NCBI GenBank assembly: GCA_964545855.1
Contig: CAZJHD010000025.1
Span: 1-56,371 of the forward strand
Length of the DNA: 56,371 bases
Source of the DNA: CAZJHD01 sp964545855
GTDB taxonomy: Bacteria > Planctomycetota > UBA1135 > JACQFD01
Reading direction: 5' to 3'
Position 1 is the first letter of the stretch; every line of letters starts with the position of its first letter. A program made the translations under genes and the position numbers. The notes under the pieces were generated by a model, which saw nothing but the letters and a program-made list of their open reading frames with translations, did not search any database and was not told the DNA's origin. This document shows positions 8,417 to 17,697 of this stretch, piece after piece.

Positions 8417-9813
8417 GGATCGCGCTCGTCGTCCACGCGTTCCCGCCGGCACGCCTCGGCGGCACGGAGGTCTACGCGCTCTCCTACGCGCGCGCCCTCC
8501 TGCGCGCCGGACACGCCGTCTCCGTCTTCGCCGCCGTGAAGGATGTCTCCCGCGACGACCTCTCGGTCCGCATCGAGGAGAGCGACGGGCTCCGCATCCA
8601 CTGGGTGACGAGCAACCTCTTCCTCGGAGACTTCCGCGAGACCTTCGACCGGCCCGCCGTGGACGAGCGCTTCGCCCGCTTCCTCGACGCCGAGCGACCC
8701 GACCTCGTGCACGCCATGCATGTGGCGGACCTGAGCGCGGGTCTCCTCGCCCGTGCGTGCGCGGCGGGGATCCCCGTCGGGCTCACGCTGCACGACTACT
8801 GGATCACGTGCCCACGCTGGGGCCAGCGCTGGCATCCGGAGGGGCGCATCTGCGAGACGATCGACCGCGACGTCTGCGCCGCGTGCATCGCGCTCATGCC
8901 CTGGAGGCAGCCACGCGGTGCGGCGGCGGCAGGTCGCGCGATCGCCGGTTGGAAGCGGTGGACGGGGATCGACGTCGCCGGCCCCGCGAAGCGGACGCTC
9001 CGAGCGCTCCGCGGGAAGCGCCGCGTTCCCGCGGCGTCGCGGGAGACCGCCTCGCCTCCCGCCGAGGTGGCCGGGATCCGCGCGCGCCTCGACGAGCGCG
9101 CCGGCTTCCTGCGGGACTGGCTCGTGCCGTCCGTCGACCTCTTCCTCGCGCCGACGGCGTTCCTGGCCGAGGAGCTGATGCGCCACGGGCTCCCGCGGGA
9201 GCGCACGAGGGTGTCGCGCATCGGGATCGACCGGGAGGCGCTCGACGGGCTCGTCCGCTCGACGTCGCCGCGCGTACGCGTCGCGTTCCACGGCTCGATC
9301 CAGGTGTCGAAGGGCCCCCTCCTCCTCGCGCGCGCCTGGGGGAGTCTTCCGGCGTCGGTGCGCGGTCGGGCGACCCTCGCGATCCGCGGCGCGGTGCGCG
9401 ACGACGGCTACGGAGAGGAGGTCCGGGCGGCGGCGGAGGCCGCCGGCGCGACCCTCGAGCCCGAGTTCGGACGCTCCGAGCTGCCGGACCGGCTGTCGCG
9501 GACCGACCTCCTGGTCGTTCCCTCGGTCTGGTGGGAGAACTCGCCGCTCTCGATCCTGGAGGCCCAGGCGGCCCGCGTGCCGCTCCTCGTCTCGGACCTC
9601 GGGGGGATGGCGGAATTGGTTCCGGAGGGTGCGGGCGGCTACCGTTTCCGACCCGGTGATGCCGAAGACCTCTCGCGGTCGCTGGCGCTCCTGATCGACG
9701 ACCCGGGACGTCGCGCGGCCTGCGTGGCCGCTCCCGTCCCCGTGCGGTCGATCGACGAGGATGCGCGCGAGCTGCCGGCACGCATCCTCGACGCACGCAC
9801 GACTCTCCGTTGA
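8413..9813 (+). CDS. Family 4 glycosyltransferase with four-cysteine insert
   Basis: GT-B retaining glycosyltransferase of 466 residues. The N-terminal acceptor domain starts VVHAFPPARLGGTEVYA, the donor domain carries FHGSIQVSKGPLLLARA and VPSVWWENSPLSILEAQ, which includes the E-x7-E sugar-nucleotide site. After HDYW an insert has cysteines spaced C-x13-C-x7-C-x2-C, a likely metal knuckle that also occurs in the three other GT4 domains here. About 70 basic residues separate this knuckle from the second half of the acceptor domain. GTG start overlaps the previous stop and its stop overlaps the next TTG start. Role: addition of one sugar in the same glycan pathway. Confidence 0.87.
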   Translation: MRIALVVHAFPPARLGGTEVYALSYARALLRAGHAVSVFAAVKDVSRDDLSVRIEESDGLRIHWVTSNLFLGDFRETFDRPAVDERFARFLDAERPDLVHAMHVADLSAGLLARACAAGIPVGLTLHDYWITCPRWGQRWHPEGRICETIDRDVCAACIALMPWRQPRGAAAAGRAIAGWKRWTGIDVAGPAKRTLRALRGKRRVPAASRETASPPAEVAGIRARLDERAGFLRDWLVPSVDLFLAPTAFLAEELMRHGLPRERTRVSRIGIDREALDGLVRSTSPRVRVAFHGSIQVSKGPLLLARAWGSLPASVRGRATLAIRGAVRDDGYGEEVRAAAEAAGATLEPEFGRSELPDRLSRTDLLVVPSVWWENSPLSILEAQAARVPLLVSDLGGMAELVPEGAGGYRFRPGDAEDLSRSLALLIDDPGRRAACVAAPVPVRSIDEDARELPARILDARTTLR

Positions 9814-11327
9814 AAGTCCTCTTCGCAGTCCACGGCTACCCGCCCGAGTGCGGCGGCGGCACGGAGCTGTACGTCCGCAAGCTCGCGAAGGCGCTCGTCG
9901 GAAGGGGGCACGAGGTGCGCGTCGTCGCCGGATCGCTGCAGTGGTTCCACACCGACCGCGTCTCCGAGGAGACCGTCGATGGCATCCCCGTCCGCAAGAT
10001 CCACCGGAGCGATGCGTTCCACGAGCGCTGGGACAAGTCCTTCTGCCCGGCCGCGGCCAACGCGTTCGACGAGGTGCTCGCGAAGGCGAAGCCCGACCTC
10101 GTGCATGTGCATCACTGGATGCGGCTCTCGCGCGACCTCGTCGAGATCGCGCGGCGCCGCAAGGTGCCCGCCGTCGTGACGCTGCATGACCTCTGGTCGA
10201 CGTGCCTGCGGCTCGACCGAGTGCTCGACGGGGAGGTCTTCTGCACGCGCAAGCTCGAGCCCCGTGGCTGCGCGGCCTGCGTCGGTGGCGCGCGTCCGTG
10301 GACCGGCCCCGGGGAGCAGAGGGAGGCGGCGCGCCTCTTCCGCGACGACGTGCGCAACGAGCTCCTCGTGGCACGGCGGCGGATCGTCCCGACGAAGTCG
10401 CACGGCGATCGGCTCGCCGAGGCGCTCGATCTCGACCCCGAGTCCTTCACGGTGCTGCCGAACGGCTCCATCGCCGACCTTCCGCGCGCCAAGCGGAGGA
10501 AGCCCCTCGAGGACGGCAAGCTGCGCATCGGCCACTGGGGGGCGCTCTACGCGACGAAGGGCGTCCACGTGCTCCTCGAGGCGGTGCATCGATCGGTCCA
10601 CCGCGACGTGATGGAGGTCCACCTCTATGGCGGCACCTCCGACGACGCCTACGGAGAGCGCCTGCAGCAGCTCGCCGAGGGGATCTCCGTCGTGTTCCAC
10701 GGGCCGTTCCGCGCGAACGACCTGCTCGCCGCGAGCTTCGACGTGGTCGCGCTGCCGAGCCTCGCGGCCGAGTCCTACTCCTTCGCACTCGACGAGGCGA
10801 TGGCCCTCGGATTCCCGATCGTCGCCTCCGACTTCGGCGCTCTCGGCGAGCGCCTCGGGTCGGCGGGGAAGCTCTTCCCCCGGGGCGACCGGGTCGCTCT
10901 CGCGCGGCTCCTCGACGACTTCGTCGAGCGCCCGGGCTCGCTCGCGCGCATGAAGGCGCCGAAGGCTCCGGCGACGCTCGAGGAGCACGTCGAGAAGGTG
11001 GAGGAGCTCTACGAGTCGGCCGTCGCCGAGGGCGATCCGGCGAAGGTCTCGGACTTCGACGAGCGCGACCACCTCACTTTCGAGTTCCAGCGGTCGGAGA
11101 ATCGGCTGCGGCACGCGCTCCGCTACGAGTCGCTCGCGCACTTCACCCGCGATGTCGTCGAGGACCGGGAGAATCGCGTGAAGATGGTGGAGTTCCTCCA
11201 GGCGGAGCGCGACCGCCTCGAGCGCACCGTCGCCGAGCTCACGCGCAGGATCTTGGAGGGCGCAGCCGGCTCCGGCCCGAAGGGCGGCAACGGCAGCGCC
11301 TCCGAGACACCGCCCGGCGCGCCGTGA
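9810..11327 (+). CDS. Family 4 glycosyltransferase with coiled-coil tail
   Basis: 505-residue GT-B enzyme that begins MKVLFAVHGYPPECGGGTELY from a TTG codon whose TGA overlap ends the preceding gene. The donor-binding domain has GHWGALYATKGVHVLLEA and SYSFALDEAMALGFPIVASD. The shared cysteine insert is C-x12-C-x8-C-x2-C after HDLW. Unlike its neighbours it carries a C-terminal extension of about 90 residues (from DFDERDHLTFEFQ) rich in charged heptads such as VEFLQAERDRLERTVAEL. This is predicted to form a coiled coil and ends in a Gly/Pro/Ser-rich tail. The coiled coil could hold a glycosyltransferase complex together or measure chain length; that is speculation. Confidence 0.86.
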   Translation: MKVLFAVHGYPPECGGGTELYVRKLAKALVGRGHEVRVVAGSLQWFHTDRVSEETVDGIPVRKIHRSDAFHERWDKSFCPAAANAFDEVLAKAKPDLVHVHHWMRLSRDLVEIARRRKVPAVVTLHDLWSTCLRLDRVLDGEVFCTRKLEPRGCAACVGGARPWTGPGEQREAARLFRDDVRNELLVARRRIVPTKSHGDRLAEALDLDPESFTVLPNGSIADLPRAKRRKPLEDGKLRIGHWGALYATKGVHVLLEAVHRSVHRDVMEVHLYGGTSDDAYGERLQQLAEGISVVFHGPFRANDLLAASFDVVALPSLAAESYSFALDEAMALGFPIVASDFGALGERLGSAGKLFPRGDRVALARLLDDFVERPGSLARMKAPKAPATLEEHVEKVEELYESAVAEGDPAKVSDFDERDHLTFEFQRSENRLRHALRYESLAHFTRDVVEDRENRVKMVEFLQAERDRLERTVAELTRRILEGAAGSGPKGGNGSASETPPGAP

Positions 11328-13927
11328 GGATCCTCACCGTCGTCCACCAGTTCCTCCCGAATCACCGGGCGGGAACCGAGGTCCACACGCACCAGCTCGC
11401 CTGCGCGCTCCGCGCCCGCGGGCACGACGTGACGATCCTCGCCTGCGAGCACACGGGCAGCCGACCCCAGTACTCGGTGGTCGAGAGGGAGTACCACGGG
11501 ACGCCGGTGCACGAGGTGGCGTGGGCCCACGGCATCGACGACTTCGAGCGCACCTACGTGAACCCGGAGATGAACCGGGTGCTCGGCGAGGTCGTCGACC
11601 GGATGCAGCCCGACCTCGTGCATTTCCAGCACACGATGTTCTTCGGCGTCGACGCGATCCGAATCGTCGCCGACCGCGGCGTGCCCGTCGTCGCCACGCT
11701 GCACGAGTACTGGCAGCACTGCCACCGGGGCACGTTCCTCCTGGAGGACCTCCGGATCTGCGAGAAGGGGCCCCGCGCCGACCTGTGCGCCGAGTGCGCG
11801 CACGGCGTGCCTCTCGTGCCCGAGCGCTACGGACGCACGGACCGGGCCCTCGCGCTCCCCATCGCCATGCAGCGCCGCGCGAACACGATCCGCGAGCGGG
11901 GCCGGCTCGTCGATCTCTTCCTGTCGCCCTCGCGCTTCCTGCGCGACCGGTTCCTCGCCGACGGCTATCCGGAGCCCCAGCGGCTCGTGGTCGTCGAGCA
12001 CGGCCTCCCGCCGGCGATGGACGCGCCGCGCCGCGCGCGCCGCGACGGAGAGGCCCTCCGCATCGGCTTCGTCGGCACCATCGCCGACTACAAAGGGATC
12101 GAGGTGCTGGTGCGCGCCGCGAACCGGCTCTCGGACCTGCCGAACGACATCCAGGTGCACGGGATGCTCGATTGGTTCCCCGACTTCGTGCAGCGGATGC
12201 GCGCTCTTTCCACGAATCCGCGGCTGCGGTGGATGGGAGGATTCCCGCCGGAGCGCGGTGCCGAGGTGCTCGGCAGCCTCGACCTGCTCGTCGTGCCGTC
12301 CCTCTGGTTCGAGAACGCGCCCGTCACGATCCTCGAGTGCTTCCGCGCGGGGATCCCGGCCGTCGTGACCGACCTCGGCGGCATGCGCGAGTCCGTGGGG
12401 CGCGGGGGCGGCGTCGTCTTCGCGCGCAACGACGACGAGGATCTCGCCCGCAAGATCCGGCTCTACGCGACGGACGCTCACGCCTACCGCGAGCTCTGCC
12501 TCTCGGTGCCCCGGGTGCGCACGGACGGAGAGATGGCGGCGGAGACGGAGGCCTACTTCGAGCGGGTCGTCGCGACCCATCGCGCGCGCCGAGGTGTCGA
12601 TCGGGTCCGCGCGCGCTCCCTCGACCCCTCGGCGCGAGCGGCGGCTTCCGCGGGAGCTCCAGCCGAGCCGCGGAAGGGCAAGCGCGTCCTCTTCGTGAAC
12701 CCCTTCACGCTGCCGGAGAGTGTCGGAGGAGTGCAGATCCACATCGCGCTCCTCGCGGCGGAGCTCCGTGCCCGCGGACACGAGGCCGTCGTGTTCCGCA
12801 ACGACTCCGGCGACCCCACGGCGGCCGAGTTCTCGCGGACCCTCGTGGAGCACGAAGGCGTCCGCCACCACGGCGTCGTCTACCGCTGGAGCGACTTCGG
12901 CGACGGATTCCACCGCCTGCTCACGACGCCCGGCATCGACCGAGCCTTCTGCGAGGTGCTCGAGCAGGAGCGTCCCGACGTCGTCCACGCGCACGGACTC
13001 ACCTGCCTCTCCTCGACGCTCATGGACGAGGCGAAGCGGCGCGGCGCGCGCACGGGCATCACGCTCCACGATTTCTGGCTCGGCTGCCCGCGCGGCCAGC
13101 GGATGACGAGCGAGCTCGAGCTCTGCGAGACGATCGACCGCAAGCGGTGCGTGCCGTGCCTCGGCGCCCTGTGGCCGCAGCACTTCCCCGACGAGGCGCG
13201 CGGTCTCGCGGCCCTCGCGGCCTACGACCGCCGCGTGCGCCGTCTCCTCGAGGACGCGGACTTCCTCGTGACGCCGAGCGAGTTCCACCGGCGCACCTAC
13301 CTGCGCGAGTGGGACCTGCCCGAGGACCGCATCACGGCCATCGCGCCGGGCCTCGATCCGCGTCCCTTCGAGGGTCTGCGCCGCAAGGCATCGTCGCGAT
13401 TCCGCGTGGGGTTCATCGGGAGCGTCATCCCTTCGAAGGGCCTGCACACGCTCGTCGACGCGGTGAACCTCCTTCCGGCGGAGTCCTGCGTGCTGCGCAT
13501 CCATGGCGAAGCGTTCCCCTGGCACGAGAAGCGGACCTACCTGGAGGACCTGAAGAAGAGGATCCGGCCCGACCACCCCGTGGAGCTGGCGGGGCGCTAT
13601 GCGAACGCCGAGCTGCCTCGTCTCCTGTCCGAGCTCGACGTCCTGGTGATTCCGTCGCTCTGGTACGAGAGCTACTGCCTCACGATCCGCGAGGGGTTCC
13701 TCGCGGGCGTCCCCGTGGTGGCGTCCCGCCTCGGGCCCATGGCCGATGCCATCGAGGACGGAGTGACGGGTCTCCTCTTCGAGCCCGGGAACGCCGAGGA
13801 CCTGGCGCGGTGCCTCCGCCGCGTGCTCGACGACGCGCGCCTGCGCAACGACCTCGCGCGCGCGCCGAAGGCCGTGCCGACGGTCTCCGAGGTGGCCGAC
13901 CGGCTCCTCGCGCTCTACGGCGCCTGA
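11324..13927 (+). CDS. Double family 4 glycosyltransferase (two GT4 enzymes fused)
   Basis: 867-residue protein with two complete GT-B enzymes in tandem. The first runs from residue 1 (LTVVHQFLPNHRAGTEVHTH) to about 415 and has the donor motif VPSLWFENAPVTILECF. A linker of about 35 residues rich in Arg, Ala, Ser and Pro follows. The second starts near residue 451 (VLFVNPFTLPESVGGVQ) and has IPSLWYESYCLTIREGF. Each half has the cysteine insert (C-x12-C-x8-C-x2-C and C-x12-C-x7-C-x2-C). GTG start overlaps the previous stop. It ends 13 bases inside the convergent acyltransferase gene. It presumably adds two successive sugars. Confidence 0.88.
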   Translation: MRILTVVHQFLPNHRAGTEVHTHQLACALRARGHDVTILACEHTGSRPQYSVVEREYHGTPVHEVAWAHGIDDFERTYVNPEMNRVLGEVVDRMQPDLVHFQHTMFFGVDAIRIVADRGVPVVATLHEYWQHCHRGTFLLEDLRICEKGPRADLCAECAHGVPLVPERYGRTDRALALPIAMQRRANTIRERGRLVDLFLSPSRFLRDRFLADGYPEPQRLVVVEHGLPPAMDAPRRARRDGEALRIGFVGTIADYKGIEVLVRAANRLSDLPNDIQVHGMLDWFPDFVQRMRALSTNPRLRWMGGFPPERGAEVLGSLDLLVVPSLWFENAPVTILECFRAGIPAVVTDLGGMRESVGRGGGVVFARNDDEDLARKIRLYATDAHAYRELCLSVPRVRTDGEMAAETEAYFERVVATHRARRGVDRVRARSLDPSARAAASAGAPAEPRKGKRVLFVNPFTLPESVGGVQIHIALLAAELRARGHEAVVFRNDSGDPTAAEFSRTLVEHEGVRHHGVVYRWSDFGDGFHRLLTTPGIDRAFCEVLEQERPDVVHAHGLTCLSSTLMDEAKRRGARTGITLHDFWLGCPRGQRMTSELELCETIDRKRCVPCLGALWPQHFPDEARGLAALAAYDRRVRRLLEDADFLVTPSEFHRRTYLREWDLPEDRITAIAPGLDPRPFEGLRRKASSRFRVGFIGSVIPSKGLHTLVDAVNLLPAESCVLRIHGEAFPWHEKRTYLEDLKKRIRPDHPVELAGRYANAELPRLLSELDVLVIPSLWYESYCLTIREGFLAGVPVVASRLGPMADAIEDGVTGLLFEPGNAEDLARCLRRVLDDARLRNDLARAPKAVPTVSEVADRLLALYGA

Positions 13928-15057
13928 GCGCCGGTGCCCTCGCCGATCGATCGCTCGTAGACGCGGTACCGGCGCGTCGGACGGGCCCCGCACGCCTCGA
14001 CGCCGCGCTGGATCGCGACGTTGTCCTCGAGCATCCACCCGAACACCCCGTGGCGGATCCCCGCGGCGCGTCCGCGGATCGTGATCTGCGCGTAGAGAGC
14101 GGCGTCGATTCCGGAGCGGCGGAACTCGGGCAGGACGCCGAGCAGGAGAACGCGCATGCGGTCGACCGTCCTCAGGCGCCGCAGGAGATGCAACCAGCCG
14201 AAGGGGAGGAGCCTCCCGCCGATCTCCTGCGCGACGCAGGCGATGTCGAGCACCGACGCCGCGAAGGCGACGGCACGTCCCTCCTTCTCGACCACGATGC
14301 CCATGCCGTCGCGGAAGATGTGCCGCATGTCGTGCGCCGCGTAGGCGAACTCCTCCGCCGTCATCGGGCGGAAGCCCCAGTTCTCGGCCCAGGAGGCGTT
14401 GAAGACCGAGCGGCAGCGCTCGAGCTCCTCGGGGAGACGTTTCCGGTCGAGGTTGCGGATCGTGAACCCGCCGCGCTCGAGCGCGCGCGCGCCGATGCGA
14501 TCGACGCGCTCGAGCTCGATCTGGCCGGTCTCGACCTCCATGACGATCAGGTCCTTCGCCTTCCGGAGACCCGCCGACGCCAGCAAGGCCGCGTGGCCGG
14601 GCGGATTCCAGGGGAGCAGGATCGACGGAGGCCGCTCGAAGCCTTCGACGAGGAGGCCGATCCGGTAGTTCGTGCAGAGGTCGATGGGTCCCCGCAGGAG
14701 GCGTGCGCCGCGGGCGCGGCCGAACTCGGCGGAGGCCTCCACGAGGGCCCGTGTCGCCTCCACGTCCCCGTCGGCGACCTCGAAGTAGCCGAAGGCCACG
14801 ATCTCCTCGCGCGCGCCGGAGTTCGCAACGCGATCGACCACGGGTGCCACGCGTCCGACGACGCGCGCTCCGCGTCGCGCGAGATAGAGCGCCATTTCCG
14901 CCTGGCGGAAGAAGGGATTCCGCGAGGAGGTCTGCCGCAGGAACTCGGGCGCCAGGTCGGGCGTGAACGGGGGCTCGCGCCGGAGGGCCGCCGCAGCGCG
15001 CAGGAACGCGAGCCGGCCGCGGAATCCGGAGACCTCCTCGATGCGGACGTCGCCCAT
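13915..15057 (-). CDS. YghO-like GNAT-fold acyltransferase
   Basis: 380-residue protein similar in layout to the YghO-like family, with two GNAT-like halves. The N-terminal half carries RNPFFRQAEMALYLARRG and AFGYFEVADGDVEATRALVE, then RGPIDLCTNYRIGLLVEGF, a segment typical of this family. The C-terminal half has LLGVLPEFRRSGIDAALYA, a likely acyl-CoA pyrophosphate loop. ATG 15057 (MGDVRIEEVSGF) is chosen because the upstream frame is shadow of the leader region. It converges with the double GT4 gene, overlapping by 13 bases, and diverges from the VIT/vWA gene. Function in the family is poorly known; lipid or sugar acylation fits the context. Confidence 0.7.
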   Translation of the reverse strand: MGDVRIEEVSGFRGRLAFLRAAAALRREPPFTPDLAPEFLRQTSSRNPFFRQAEMALYLARRGARVVGRVAPVVDRVANSGAREEIVAFGYFEVADGDVEATRALVEASAEFGRARGARLLRGPIDLCTNYRIGLLVEGFERPPSILLPWNPPGHAALLASAGLRKAKDLIVMEVETGQIELERVDRIGARALERGGFTIRNLDRKRLPEELERCRSVFNASWAENWGFRPMTAEEFAYAAHDMRHIFRDGMGIVVEKEGRAVAFAASVLDIACVAQEIGGRLLPFGWLHLLRRLRTVDRMRVLLLGVLPEFRRSGIDAALYAQITIRGRAAGIRHGVFGWMLEDNVAIQRGVEACGARPTRRYRVYERSIGEGTGAQAP

Positions 15058-15178
15058 GGGGCCGCACAGGGTAGTGACGTCGCGCCGAAATCTCCGCTGC
15101 GCGCGCCGCCGGTCGGCGACGGCCCGAAACAGGACGGGAGGGTTGGCCGTAGGGCCGCCTCCTCCGACCGGAGCCCCC

Positions 15179-17488
15179 GTGTTCGCATTGCTCCTTCGGC
15201 CGGCGCTCGCCGCCGGCCTCGCGTTCGCCGCGCTCGTCCCTCCCGCAGCCGGAGCGCCGCAGGCCGTTCCGCCCCTCGTCGATCCCACGGCGCCCTCGCC
15301 GGCGCCGCTCCCAGGCCGCGGATTCGTCGTCGTGCCCCAGAGGAGCGTCTTCTCGCTCGACGGGGGCACGAGCCCCGTGCGGGTGGCGTCCGTGACGGCG
15401 CGCATCGCGATCGTCGAGCAGGTGGCGACGACCCAGCTCGAGATCGTGATCCGCAACGTCGGTGCGCGTGTCGAGCCGGCGGAGCTCCTCGTGCCGGTCC
15501 CCGACGGGATCGCCCTCCGCTCGCTCGAGCTCGCCGGGACCTCGGCGCGCTCCGACGCGCGGCTGCTCTCGCGCGAGGAGGCCCGCGCGACCTACGAGGC
15601 GATCGTCCGTCGCTCGCTGGATCCGGCGCTCCTCGAGTTCGTCGACCGGCGCTTCGTCCGCTCGAGCGTCTTCCCCGTGCCGCCCGGTGGAGAGCAGATG
15701 GTGCAGCTCACGTGGGAGCAGGTGCTCTCCGCGAGCGGCGATCGCGTCGACTACGTGCTGCCGCGCAGCGAGGCCCTCGATCCGGCGACCGCGCCCTGGA
15801 GCTTCCTCGTTCGGATCGAGTCCACGCGGCCCGTCTCCACCGTCTACTCGCCGTCGCACCGCATGCAGACGCGGGTGAGCGAGCCGAACCGCGTGTTCCT
15901 CGAGTCCGAGGGATCCGCGTCCCGGGAGCCGGGACCGTTCCAGCTCACGTTCCTCCTCGGAGGAACGGGCGTCTCGGGAACGCTCATGGCCTGCCCGGAC
16001 CCCGAGACGGGAGGCGGCTGGTTCCTCCTCCTCGGCGGCGTGCCCGCCCAGGTGCCGCCGGAGGTGGAGGCGAGGACGCGGCGCACGCTCGTGCTCGCCC
16101 TCGACCGGTCCGGGAGCATGGCGGGCGCGAAGTTCGAGCAGGCCCGCGAGGCGGCGCGGCAGGCCGTCGAGGCCCTGCGCCCGGGCGAGCACTTCAACCT
16201 GATCGACTACTCCGATTCCGTCGCCCGCTTCGCGCCGTCGCCCGTCGCGAAGGACGACCGGACCCTCGCGGAGGCGCGCCGGTACCTCGCCGCCCTGGCG
16301 CCGGGCGGAGGAACGCGCCTCCACGACGCGCTCCTGGAGTCGGTCCGCCAGACGGCGGCGCCGGGCTCGATCCCGCTGGTGCTGTTCCTCACGGACGGAC
16401 GGCCGACGGTCGGCGTCACCGACGAGCAGCGGATCCGCGAGGACGTGGAGGCGGCGAACGGCGCGCGCTATCGGGTCTTCACCTTCGGTCTCGGCGACGA
16501 CGTGAACGCTCCGCTCCTCGACCGCATCGCCGACGTCTCGCGGGGCCGGAGCGCCTTCGTCCGTCCGCAGGAGGACGTGGAGGCGGCCGTGGGCGTGGTG
16601 TTCGCGCGGCTCCGCGCGCCGTCGCTCGCGGAGCCGAAGCTCCGGACCCTCGACTCCACGGGCGCCGTCTCGACGCGCGTCGTGCGCGACGTGGTGCCCG
16701 ACCGGCTCGAGGATCTGTATCCGGGCGACCAGCTCGTCGTCCTCGGCCGCTACCTCTCGGGCGAGCGCCTGCGGTTCCGGCTCGAGGGCGACTGCGCCGG
16801 CGAGCATCGCTTCTTCCAGTACGACTTCGATCCAGGAGCCTCGAGCGAGAAGAACTCCCACGTCGCCCGCCTCTGGGCGTCGCGGCGCATCGGCGTGCTC
16901 CTCGACGAGGCGCGGCAGTCGGGCGCGTCGGGAGGACTCGGGGACGCACGCACGCGCGAGCTCGTGGACGAGGTGGTGCGCCTGTCGCGGAGGTTCGGAG
17001 TGCTGACGCAGTACACGTCCTTCTTCGCGACGGAGGGCGTCGACCTCTCCAAGCAGGAGATCGTCGAGGCGCAGGTGCGGCAGGCACTCTCCGGCGCCGC
17101 GCAGACCGTGCGCGTCGGGCGCGGCGCGATCGCGCAGTCGACGAACGTCGGCGCGATGCGGCGGCTCGCGCGGACGAACCGGCTCCAGCTCCACGTCGAC
17201 GGCGAGCTGCGCGAGACGCGCTTCGGCGTCGTGCAGCAGGTGGCGAGCTGGACGCTCTTCCCGCGCGGGGGCGCGTGGGTCGATGCGGCGCTCTACGAGC
17301 AGGGCGACGGCCGCGATCCGCTCGGCGAGCCCGACCGGAGAGTGGCGATCGGCACGGACGACTACTTCGCCCTCGTGACCGAGCTGCGGCAGTCGGGTCG
17401 CGACGCCTCCGTCCTCGCCGTGCCGGGAACGCTCCGGCTGCGCGTCGGCGGGCGGCTGGTCCTCGTGGAGAGACCCGGCGGCGGTTGA
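15179..17488 (+). CDS. Secreted VIT and von Willebrand A domain protein
   Basis: 769-residue exported protein. GTG 15179 starts a signal peptide (LLLRPALAAGLAFAALVPPAAGA). A VIT domain follows at about residues 50-210 (LEIVIRNVGARVEPAELLVP and LLSREEARATYEAIVRR). A vWA domain comes next, beginning LVLALDRSGSMAG, where DxSxS at about residue 309 is the metal-ion-dependent adhesion site. It continues with VLFLTDGRPTVGV, which holds the TDG motif. The C-terminal third has no known domain. The VIT plus vWA pairing is known in bacteria as inter-alpha-trypsin-like proteins with a suspected binding or adhesion role. It lies alone, 121 bases from the divergent acyltransferase start. Confidence 0.85.
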   Translation: MFALLLRPALAAGLAFAALVPPAAGAPQAVPPLVDPTAPSPAPLPGRGFVVVPQRSVFSLDGGTSPVRVASVTARIAIVEQVATTQLEIVIRNVGARVEPAELLVPVPDGIALRSLELAGTSARSDARLLSREEARATYEAIVRRSLDPALLEFVDRRFVRSSVFPVPPGGEQMVQLTWEQVLSASGDRVDYVLPRSEALDPATAPWSFLVRIESTRPVSTVYSPSHRMQTRVSEPNRVFLESEGSASREPGPFQLTFLLGGTGVSGTLMACPDPETGGGWFLLLGGVPAQVPPEVEARTRRTLVLALDRSGSMAGAKFEQAREAARQAVEALRPGEHFNLIDYSDSVARFAPSPVAKDDRTLAEARRYLAALAPGGGTRLHDALLESVRQTAAPGSIPLVLFLTDGRPTVGVTDEQRIREDVEAANGARYRVFTFGLGDDVNAPLLDRIADVSRGRSAFVRPQEDVEAAVGVVFARLRAPSLAEPKLRTLDSTGAVSTRVVRDVVPDRLEDLYPGDQLVVLGRYLSGERLRFRLEGDCAGEHRFFQYDFDPGASSEKNSHVARLWASRRIGVLLDEARQSGASGGLGDARTRELVDEVVRLSRRFGVLTQYTSFFATEGVDLSKQEIVEAQVRQALSGAAQTVRVGRGAIAQSTNVGAMRRLARTNRLQLHVDGELRETRFGVVQQVASWTLFPRGGAWVDAALYEQGDGRDPLGEPDRRVAIGTDDYFALVTELRQSGRDASVLAVPGTLRLRVGGRLVLVERPGGG

Positions 17489-17645
17489 CGGCGGAGGAGG
17501 CGGCCCGTCCCTCGAAGCCGTCGTGTCCGCACAGGCGGTCGCGCTCCAGCACGGGATCGACCACGAGACGCCGGATCGCGGGGCCCCAGGACCGAAATCT
17601 TGCGGGAATCGCAGGCGTCGGGCAGAGAATTGGTCTTCCTCCGCT

Positions 17646-17659
17646 CGACTGCGCAGTCG
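17646..17659. promoter_or_regulatory. 14-bp perfect palindrome upstream of a secreted gene
   Basis: CGACTGCGCAGTCG is fully self-complementary and lies 38 bases before the ATG at 17698, in a 209-base intergenic stretch. The length and place fit a dimeric repressor site, but no cognate regulator is encoded nearby. Nothing else in this intergenic stretch is recognisable apart from a weak TTGCGG/GAGAAT promoter-like pair at about 17600-17630. Confidence 0.35.
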
Positions 17660-17697
17660 TTCGGCCGCTGAGAGTGCTTCGACTGAAGGAGCGCACG

